A DNA stretch of 64,000 nucleotides from Holophagaceae bacterium (GTDB lineage Bacteria; Acidobacteriota; Holophagae; Holophagales; Holophagaceae): contig JADKJH010000004.1 of the NCBI GenBank assembly GCA_016722505.1, positions 1 to 64,000 on the forward strand, given 5' to 3'. The notes beneath the pieces were generated by a model. That model did not search any database. It saw nothing but the letters and a program-made list of their open reading frames with translations, and was not told the DNA's origin. The translations under genes were made by a program, and so were the position numbers. Numbering within the stretch: the first letter of the stretch is position 1; every line of letters starts with the position of its first letter. This document shows, in pieces, positions 57,676 through 64,000 of this stretch.

Positions 57676-59931
57676 ATGATGCGCAAGCAAGAAGCCCTTG
57701 ATTACCATTCCCAGGGACGCCGAGGAAAAATCGAGGTGGTTCCCACCAAGCCCACCAGCACCGCACGTGATCTTGGCTTGGCCTATACACCTGGAGTCGC
57801 TGAGCCTTGCCTGGAAATCGAGAAGAACCCCGAGGACGCATACAAGTACACAGCCAAGGGCAACCTTGTGGCAGTCATCTCCAACGGCACAGCCGTGCTG
57901 GGGTTGGGCAATATCGGCGCACTCGCCGGCAAGCCGGTGATGGAGGGCAAGGGTGTCCTCTTCAAGCGTTTTGCCGACATTGATGTGTTCGATATCGAAG
58001 TGAATGAATTGGATACCGAGAAGTTCATCCAGATCGTCAAGTCGCTGGAACCTACCTTCGGTGGAATCAACCTGGAGGACATCAAGGCGCCCGAGTGCTT
58101 CGAGATCGAGAAACGGCTCAAGGCGGAGATGAACATCCCGGTCTTCCACGATGACCAACATGGCACCGCGATCATTTGCACGGCGGCGCTATTCAATGCC
58201 TGCGAACTGGTCGGGAAGGAACTTGGCGATTTGAAAGTCGTGTTCAGCGGCGCCGGTGCTGCGGCCATCGCGTGCGCGAACATGATGCTCGCCGCTGGTG
58301 TGCGCCTCGAAAACCTCTGGTTATGCGACACCAAGGGCCTGGTTTATGAAGGCCGCACCGAGGGCATGAACAGCTACAAAGAGAAGTTCAAGAAGCCTTC
58401 ATCTGCGCGTTCCCTCGGAGACATCATCCCTGGCGCGGACGTATTCGTGGGCTGCTCCGCGAAGGGCGTATTGACGCCGGAGATGGTGCTTTCCATGGCG
58501 CCGGATCCCATCGTTTTCGCGATGGCCAACCCCGATCCTGAAATTGACTACCCGACCGCAAAGGCCGTGCGCAGCGACATCATCATGGCCACGGGGCGCA
58601 GTGACTACCCGAACCAAGTAAACAATGTGCTGGGGTTCCCGTTCATCTTCCGAGGAGCGCTTGACTGCCGCGCGACAGAAATTAACGAAGCAATGAAACT
58701 CGCTGCTGCAAAAGCGCTTGCGGCGCTGGCGAAAGCCGACGTTCCCGAAAGTGTTTCAAAAGCCTATGCGGGGCAGAAGTTCACGTTTGGCCGCGAGTAC
58801 ATCATTCCCAAGCCTTTCGACCCCCGCGTGCTGCTCTGGGTCGCCCCTGCTGTGGCCAAGGCCGCCATGGAGACAGGCGTGGCGAAATCGCCCATCGCCG
58901 ATTTCACCAAGTATGTCGAACATCTGGAGGGGCTGCAGGGCCGCAGCAAGGACGTGATCCGCACGGTGCTGCACCGCGCCAAGGAAGACCCGAAGCGCAT
59001 CGTCTTCCCCGAAGGCGACCACCCCCAGATCCTGAAAGCCTGCCAGACCATGGTGGATGAAGGCATTTGCATCCCGATTCTGCTCGGCCATGTGGATAAG
59101 ATCCGAGGCCTCATCGCCGAGCTGCATCTTGATTTGCGGGATGTGGAAATCCTGGATCCGGAATTGGTGGAGTGGAGGCCGGCAGCCGTCGAGCTCTATT
59201 ACGAGCTGAGGAAGCGCAAAGGCGTCACGCGCTTCGAGGCGGACCGGCAGACCATGCGCCGCATCGTATTCGGCGCGCTGATGTGCCGGATGGGCCGCGC
59301 CGATGGCCTCGTGTCGGGCCTGACGCAGCACTATCCCGAGACCATCAGGCCTTGCCTTGAAATCATCGGCCCCAAGGAAGGTGTTCGGAAAGTCTGCGGC
59401 GTATATACCTTGGTGCTCAAGAACCGCGTGGTCTTCTTCGCGGACACCACCATGAATGTCGAGCCCACGGCCGAGGAGCTGGCGGAGATCGCGATACTCA
59501 CGGCAGACTTGGCGCAGAACCGGTTCGGCATCGAGCCGCGTATAGCCATGCTCTCCTACAGCAATTTCGGCAGTGTCACCCATCCCATCGCCAAGAAAAT
59601 GCAGGAGGCCGCCCACCTCGTGCAGATGCAACGCCCGGACCTCCACTGCGACGGTGAAATGCAGGCCGATACGGCCCTCAGCGCCGACATCCTGGCGGAG
59701 AACTACCCCTGGGCCGATGTCCAGGGCGGGGCCAACGTGCTCATCTTCCCGGGTCTTTCAAGCGGAAACATCGCCTACAAGCTCATCCAGCGCCTTGCTG
59801 GCGCCGAAGTCATCGGCCCCATAACGTGCGGCATGAAACAGCCGACGAATATTTTGCAGCTGCACAGCGACTTGAACGACATTCTGCATCTGACCGCGTT
59901 GACCGTTGTCGAGGCTCAGCAGAAAGCCTGA
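57676..59931 (+). CDS. maeB: NADP-dependent malic enzyme fused to a phosphotransacetylase-like domain
   Basis: 751 residues. Residues 1-420 are malic enzyme: STARDLGLAYTPGVAEPC, FKRFADIDVFDIEV, IPVFHDDQHGTAI (metal ligands), VFSGAGAAAIACANMM (NADP). Residues about 430-751 are a Pta-like domain (PEGDHPQILKACQTMV, LMCRMGRADGLVSGLTQHYP, GMKQPTNILQLHSD), thought to be regulatory (acetyl-CoA sensing) in MaeB. It decarboxylates malate to pyruvate. GGGAG lies upstream of ATG 57676; two ATGs are adjacent. Followed by an intrinsic terminator. Confidence 0.93.
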   Translation: MMRKQEALDYHSQGRRGKIEVVPTKPTSTARDLGLAYTPGVAEPCLEIEKNPEDAYKYTAKGNLVAVISNGTAVLGLGNIGALAGKPVMEGKGVLFKRFADIDVFDIEVNELDTEKFIQIVKSLEPTFGGINLEDIKAPECFEIEKRLKAEMNIPVFHDDQHGTAIICTAALFNACELVGKELGDLKVVFSGAGAAAIACANMMLAAGVRLENLWLCDTKGLVYEGRTEGMNSYKEKFKKPSSARSLGDIIPGADVFVGCSAKGVLTPEMVLSMAPDPIVFAMANPDPEIDYPTAKAVRSDIIMATGRSDYPNQVNNVLGFPFIFRGALDCRATEINEAMKLAAAKALAALAKADVPESVSKAYAGQKFTFGREYIIPKPFDPRVLLWVAPAVAKAAMETGVAKSPIADFTKYVEHLEGLQGRSKDVIRTVLHRAKEDPKRIVFPEGDHPQILKACQTMVDEGICIPILLGHVDKIRGLIAELHLDLRDVEILDPELVEWRPAAVELYYELRKRKGVTRFEADRQTMRRIVFGALMCRMGRADGLVSGLTQHYPETIRPCLEIIGPKEGVRKVCGVYTLVLKNRVVFFADTTMNVEPTAEELAEIAILTADLAQNRFGIEPRIAMLSYSNFGSVTHPIAKKMQEAAHLVQMQRPDLHCDGEMQADTALSADILAENYPWADVQGGANVLIFPGLSSGNIAYKLIQRLAGAEVIGPITCGMKQPTNILQLHSDLNDILHLTALTVVEAQQKA

Positions 59932-59952
59932 ATTGGTAAATGATCGAGCTCG

Positions 59953-59987
59953 GGGAGTGAAGCGGTCAAACCTTCACTCCCTTTTTT
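59953..59987 (+). terminator. Intrinsic terminator of maeB
   Basis: GGGAGTGAAG (59953-59962), a 9-base loop, CTTCACTCCC (59972-59981) and TTTTTT. A perfect 10-bp stem followed directly by a U-run. It overlaps the last bases of the opposing SirB1 gene. Confidence 0.9.
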
Positions 59988-60780
59988 ATTCCCGTTCCAA
60001 TTTTTCCAGCCACCTAACTAGCTCAGGGTCTGGTCCACTGCTGCGGTTCAAGGCCGCCCGGAAATCGTTCAGGGCCTTTGTCGCTTCGCCACGCCTGAGA
60101 TGCACCATGCCGCGCTCTTTGTAGGGCAGGCTGTCGTCTGGGTCGAGCAATTGCAGATGGGTGGATGTCCAGAGGGCTTCTTCCCACGCTTCTGTTTTTA
60201 CGAATCGCAGGTGCAGGTTGCGGACCAGGCGCGTGATGATTGCGCGGTGGGTGGTAGGTTTCAGCATTTCCGGCCGGAACAGGATGCGGTCGGAGGTGGC
60301 TCTGGAAACCAGATCCGCGGCTTCTTCTTCCCCCACCGCACGGCCGCCATGGAAAGGGTCGATGCAAAGCAGTCCTTCATGGGTACGAAGCCCAGCCAGG
60401 AAATGCCCAGGCAGGCCAATGCCCACAGCATCCAGGCCCAGACGCCTAGCCACGTCAATCCAGATGATCGAAAGTGAAATCGGAAGGCCTCTCCGCCGTG
60501 AGATCACCAGGGGGAGCACCGCGTTGCGAGGGTCTTCATAGGACTCCCGGTCACCGCGAAGGCCCGCATGGCGGAACAGGTAATCATTCACCACTTCCAG
60601 GGCTTCCAGCATGTCCCAGGGCAGCGGCATACGTCCCGCCAAGCGATCCGCCCAGTGCTCGAGAACCCCTAGGCAAGGACCTGGATCGGGGTCATCAAGC
60701 AGTGGCGAAACGGCGTGGATGGCTCCTTCTGCGAGCTGTCCACAGTCCGGATCCCGCAGCAGGAATTCATGGAGGGACAT
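59986..60780 (-). CDS. SirB1-family transglutaminase-like protein with TPR
   Basis: 264 residues. SirB1/UPF0162 core: the motif NDYLFRHAGLRGDRESYEDP, then SRRRGLPISLSIIWIDVARRLGLDAVGI and LPGHFLAG, with the catalytic-type Cys replaced or absent (LPISLSI). The C-terminal 90 residues (VKTEAWEEALWTSTHLQLL; KERGMVHLRRGEATKALNDF) are TPR-like. Function in bacteria is unknown; often found with other protein-maturation genes. It begins 7 bases from the end of the coiled-coil gene and may be part of one operon with it and the phosphatase. Confidence 0.78.
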   Translation of the reverse strand: MSLHEFLLRDPDCGQLAEGAIHAVSPLLDDPDPGPCLGVLEHWADRLAGRMPLPWDMLEALEVVNDYLFRHAGLRGDRESYEDPRNAVLPLVISRRRGLPISLSIIWIDVARRLGLDAVGIGLPGHFLAGLRTHEGLLCIDPFHGGRAVGEEEAADLVSRATSDRILFRPEMLKPTTHRAIITRLVRNLHLRFVKTEAWEEALWTSTHLQLLDPDDSLPYKERGMVHLRRGEATKALNDFRAALNRSSGPDPELVRWLEKLERE

Positions 60781-60786
60781 CTCGGA

Positions 60787-61347
60787 TTACCTGCCGCCAG
60801 CGCGGGCACGCCAGGCCCGGCCTACGATGAATGCCAGCGCGCCAATGCCCAGGGCCCAATAAACCAAGGGGTAGAAGCTGCTGGTGGCGGCTTCTATTTT
60901 TTTCTTCTCTTCGGCCTTCCGGATGTTTTCTTCGATGGAGATCTTCTGCTGGGCCTCGTGGGATTCTGCGATGGCCTTTTTGGCGGAATCGCGGCTCTTC
61001 TGAAGCTCCTTCATCGTTGGATCCTGACCTTCAGGCGGGTTTTCCTGGGCGTCCTGCAGGATGAATTTCACATTGTTTATGGCTTGCAGATGTCGGTGGC
61101 GCTTGCGCTCTTGGCCAGATGAAGCCTTGCGATAGGTGCCTTCCTCCGGAGACTGCGATTGATCATTCATGCTGTTGTCCAGGGCCTCGGTCAAGTCCTG
61201 GATGTCTTGACGCATCGCCTGCATTTCCCCGTGCTGGCGGTTCAGCAACCCGCCATGAAGCCAAAGCAGGCCTACCTGGGCGGCGAGCACCGCCACCAGG
61301 GTCCATTGAATCAATGCCGGCTGCCGGGGTTGTGGTGGCTCGTTCAT
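60787..61347 (-). CDS. Two-TM coiled-coil protein of unknown function
   Basis: 186 residues. One TM near the N-terminus (LIQWTLVAVLAAQVGLLWL, about 12-30), a long charged coiled-coil rich in Glu, Gln and Lys (about 35-150, for example DSAKKAIAESHEAQQKISIEE), and a second TM at the C-terminus (FYPLVYWALGIGALAFIVG, about 158-176), followed by a basic tail. It overlaps the phosphatase end by 4 bases (ATGA), so it is translated after it. A structural partner or adaptor of the phosphatase is an inference from position only. Confidence 0.6.
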   Translation of the reverse strand: MNEPPQPRQPALIQWTLVAVLAAQVGLLWLHGGLLNRQHGEMQAMRQDIQDLTEALDNSMNDQSQSPEEGTYRKASSGQERKRHRHLQAINNVKFILQDAQENPPEGQDPTMKELQKSRDSAKKAIAESHEAQQKISIEENIRKAEEKKKIEAATSSFYPLVYWALGIGALAFIVGRAWRARAGGR

Positions 61348-63916
61348 GATGCGTCCCTTCCCAGAATCAATAGGGTACGGTCATCCCGGTTCTGCGTCTC
61401 GAATTTCGCGACGTCCTGGAATACCGCCTCGCAGGCAGCCCGCAGGCTGCCCGTGCCCCAGAGCCGCTGTAATTGCGCGCAGAAACGGCTCAGCCCGTAT
61501 TGCTCGCTCTTGCTGTTCATGGCTTCGGTAAGCCCGTCGCTGTACAGCACCATCCATTCCTTTGGTGAAAGTTGTCCTTCCTGGATCTGCCAATCACCAG
61601 GACCTGCCGGACGAAGGCCCAGGCCACGGCCGTGAGGATTCAGTTCGCAAATCTCATGCGGTTGGGATCCCTTCACCAGCAAGGCAGGAGGATGGCCCGC
61701 CCGGGCGAGCCGGTAGTTTCCGTCCTCATCCCATTCCAGCAGGCAAAGGGTCAGGAAATCGCGTTGGCTCATCAGGGTGCGAAGGGTGTGGTCCAGCGAT
61801 GGCAGGATGGTTTCCAGGGTCTGGTCTTCCCGTTCCGTGGAAAACTCCAGCAGCGCGATGGACTGGCTCATGTAGAGCGCTCCCGCCAGCCCCTTGCCGC
61901 TCACATCGCCAACGGCGGCTAACCATGAACATTTTTCATTCAAGGCGCAGCGTCGGCGTTTCACCCAGAGCAGGTCTCCGCCAGTCTCCTGGGCGGGGTC
62001 AAGACGCAGAGCCAGGTGGAAGCCCGGGGTTTCCGGCGGAGTGGTGGTGATCATGCCTTCCTGGATGTACCGGGCTGAGGCCAGTTCCTGCTCCATCCGT
62101 CCCTGGTCCAGCAGCCGTTGGTGCAGCACCGCCGTATCCAGCACGATGCCGGCCTGAATGGCTACTTCCCGCAACAGTTCCCGATCTTCCCGGCCGTAGT
62201 TAAGCTCCGAGTACTTCCCACCAAGCAGCAGGGCCGTATGGGGTTTCTCTCCGACCATGATCAGCACGAACACCTGAAGTTCCAAGGCATCTATGTGGAA
62301 TCGCAAGGAGGTGTCCTGGTCGCGGATCCAATCCGCTTCGTCGCTTCCCAGGCCAAGCACAAGCTCACGGTTTTCCAGCGCGTGCCGTATGAGTGACGCA
62401 GGGATATCGAAGGTCCGAGCTGGATAGGAGATTCCATCCTTTTCGATGGCCGGAAGCTGTATGGAGTCTTTTTCAAAAGGCAATAAGAGAAGGGCTTGTG
62501 GCCGGAAAGCTTCCCGCAACGTGGCATCGAGGGAAGCTAGCAAGGCTTTCTCGGAAAAACGCTTCTTCGTCTCGCGGAGCCCGCCCAGGATGATATTCCG
62601 TGCGGTGGAGAGATCCCTTCGGAACCCCTTCTTGATGGCCTTCAGCATGCGCCTGAGAACCCATCCGACTGGTAGCGCGGAGAGCCCGAGCAAGGCGCCG
62701 ATCCATGCTGGCGGAACCGCCGTGAGGCCTTCCGCGAATAGCAAGGCTAGGCCGCCGAGATAGATGAATAGGACAGTGCCGAGGACCATGAAATAGGCCA
62801 GCCAGCGCAGAATCGCGCGCCGCACGTCCAGGAAGCCGTGCCGTACGATGGCGTAAGCGAAAGCCAAGGGCAGCAAGGGCAATGGTGTATAGAAGACCCA
62901 TACTTCCCGCCGGAAAATCAGACTGTTGTTGAACTTGAAGCCCAGCGTGATGAGCGCCACCAATCCAACAGCACGGCTGACGCAAGGATGAGCGCCGGGA
63001 GAAGGGCGCGGCGCCTTGATGCCGGGAGCATCCAGGCGCCCCGCCAGAAGCAGATGGCCCCGGCGAGGGCCGCAGCAAAGATGAGGCCCGTCAGCAGCAA
63101 CTGGATCTTGGGGCCGATAAGGACCGCGATGAGTCCCATCACGGCCTCGTACTGCTTGGGATCCGCAGCCGCCTTGAAGTAATCCATGGATGCCAGTAGC
63201 AGACCAAGAAATAGGTTATAGACCCCTACCAAGCCGAAGACCAGGTAAAGCCCCTGCAGAAATCGTTTGTTTTTCCGCAATGGAAAGGGATAGGGGAATC
63301 GCAGAAAGAAATGGAACCACATGGGGGGAAGCAGGCCCACCGCAAGGCTTCCGAACAAGGCTCTCACGACGTTCAGCCATGGGGGAAGCGTGCCCAGGAA
63401 AGGCCGCACCACCAGGGGCACCAGCAGCGTAAGCACGCCCAGATAGAAAAAGTGCCGGGCCACCTTCCGCTGGGCCGACGACACCACCACCAGCAGGCCA
63501 AGGGCCCAGGCCACCAAGGCTGAAACCACCACAAACAGGCTGGCGATGCTGAATGGTTTCACAAGGCGGACGGGTTGCTGGAGCGTGCGGCCCTCCCGCT
63601 CCAGGGTGTACACCAGGATCCGGCCCTCACCCTCTTCGTTGATCCGATTCTGCGCATCGCCCAGCGTCCTGGGTGTGACCTTGCGGCCGCTGATGGCCTT
63701 CAGGACATCGCCTTCCAACATGCCCGCTTCTTCAGCCACGCCATTGGGAAGGATCTCCCGGATGACAACCTGGTTTCCTTCTACGACCCAGGAACATTGA
63801 TCATCAGAGTAGGCATAGACCCATTGGAACAAGGCGAAGGATCCCAGGCAGATCAACAGCCCCAGTAGACTGGTAAGGATCAGCCGGAACTTGATGCGTT
63901 GCAGAGAAGGGGACAC
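61344..63916 (-). pseudogene. Membrane PDZ-GAF-PP2C (SpoIIE-like) Ser/Thr phosphatase, frame broken by one base
   Basis: The N-terminal part has a signal anchor, a PDZ domain (IREILPNGVAEEAGMLEGDV) and several TM segments. The C-terminal part, in another frame, has further TM segments, a GAF-like domain (about residues 480-590) and a SpoIIE-type PP2C domain (LDPAQETGGDLLWV, AAVGDVSGKGLAGAL, LYSDGLTEAMN). They join at 62965-62966, where CC stands for a probable CCC: one more base restores ASAVLLGLVALITLGF and gives one frame of 2574 bases, 857 residues. SpoIIE phosphatases usually act on STAS-domain anti-anti-sigma proteins. The GTG start is 3 bases from the divergent gene at the right edge. 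Frameshift by sequencing error is more likely than decay, since both halves are well conserved. Confidence 0.8.
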
Positions 63917-63919
63917 GGG

Positions 63920-64000
63920 ATGCCTGAAAACAAGCCCTGGTGGATTCTGGTGGGGGGGATGAGGAGGTTGGGGGGGGCTCTTGCCGAAGCTCTTGCCCGG
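63920..64000 (+). CDS. Short-chain dehydrogenase/reductase, N-terminal fragment
   Basis: Cut by the window end after 27 codons. It begins MPENKPWWILVGG and continues MRRLGGALAEALAR, the pattern of the Rossmann start of SDR proteins of the pteridine-reductase or ketoreductase type, with VGGMRRLG where most have TGxxxGxG. Two runs of seven G lie here; the frame holds through both. Divergent from the phosphatase gene with 3 bases between start codons. Confidence 0.6.
   Translation, partial: MPENKPWWILVGGMRRLGGALAEALAR

Overview
The window is about 60% GC, densely packed, and codes for a diderm (Gram-negative) bacterium: it has a Kdo transferase gene, an OmpA-type porin, outer-membrane beta-barrels, GDP-fucose genes and O-antigen or capsule-type sugar genes. 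The mix of PEGA-domain Ser/Thr kinase, DUF4388 protein, RibBX-type riboflavin protein, fused branched-chain E1 and a Myxococcus-like zinc-ribbon protein points to Acidobacteriota (Holophagae, Geothrix/Holophaga-like). That placement is inference from gene content only.

Layout. 1-10 kb: surface-sugar genes that together resemble an N,N'-diacetylbacillosamine set (PglC-like priming transferase cut by the window edge, PglD-like acetyltransferase, PglE-like aminotransferase, PglF/CapD-like dehydratase) plus a GT2 and an MraY/WecA-type transferase. A toxin-antitoxin-rich island interrupts them (two vapBC pairs, an AbrB-type antitoxin with Doc, a DUF4143 ATPase, and fragments of sugar-epimerase genes). 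10.7-20.4 kb: FAD reductase, a 268-bp foldback/MITE-like element, small beta-barrel protein, glmS, a PAS-GGDEF diguanylate cyclase, a nucleotidyltransferase pair, FlhG/MinD-like ATPase and YraN. 20.8-25.1 kb: a four-gene operon that best fits bacterial ceramide/phosphosphingolipid synthesis (serine palmitoyltransferase, bCerS-like acyltransferase, CerR-like reductase, PAP2/Aur1-like phosphotransferase); two of the four frames are broken as given. 25-35 kb: proteins of unknown function, an exonuclease, valS read through into a zinc-ribbon protein, bioB and a fused 2-oxoacid dehydrogenase E1. 35-38 kb: two overlapping sensor kinases. 38-42.7 kb: hydrolase, acyltransferase, fcl, gmd and tRNA-Arg(CCT). 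43-64 kb: OmpA-like protein, ABC-F ATPase, PEGA kinase, glycerate kinase, CobW GTPase, waaA, REC-HATPase regulator, trxA, cyclic-nucleotide sensor, RibBX, DUF4388 protein, lipoprotein, FtsX, malic enzyme-PTA fusion, SirB1 protein and a membrane SpoIIE-type phosphatase. The window ends inside a short-chain dehydrogenase gene.

A theme through the window is reading frames broken by single bases: the sugar transferase at the left edge, the bCerS-like gene (in-frame TAA), the PAP2 gene (one T short), the CobW gene (one extra base) and the phosphatase (one C short on the given strand). Each is restored by one base, except the edge gene, which needs several. The number, and the homopolymer context of two of them, suggest assembly or sequencing error as strongly as true gene decay.
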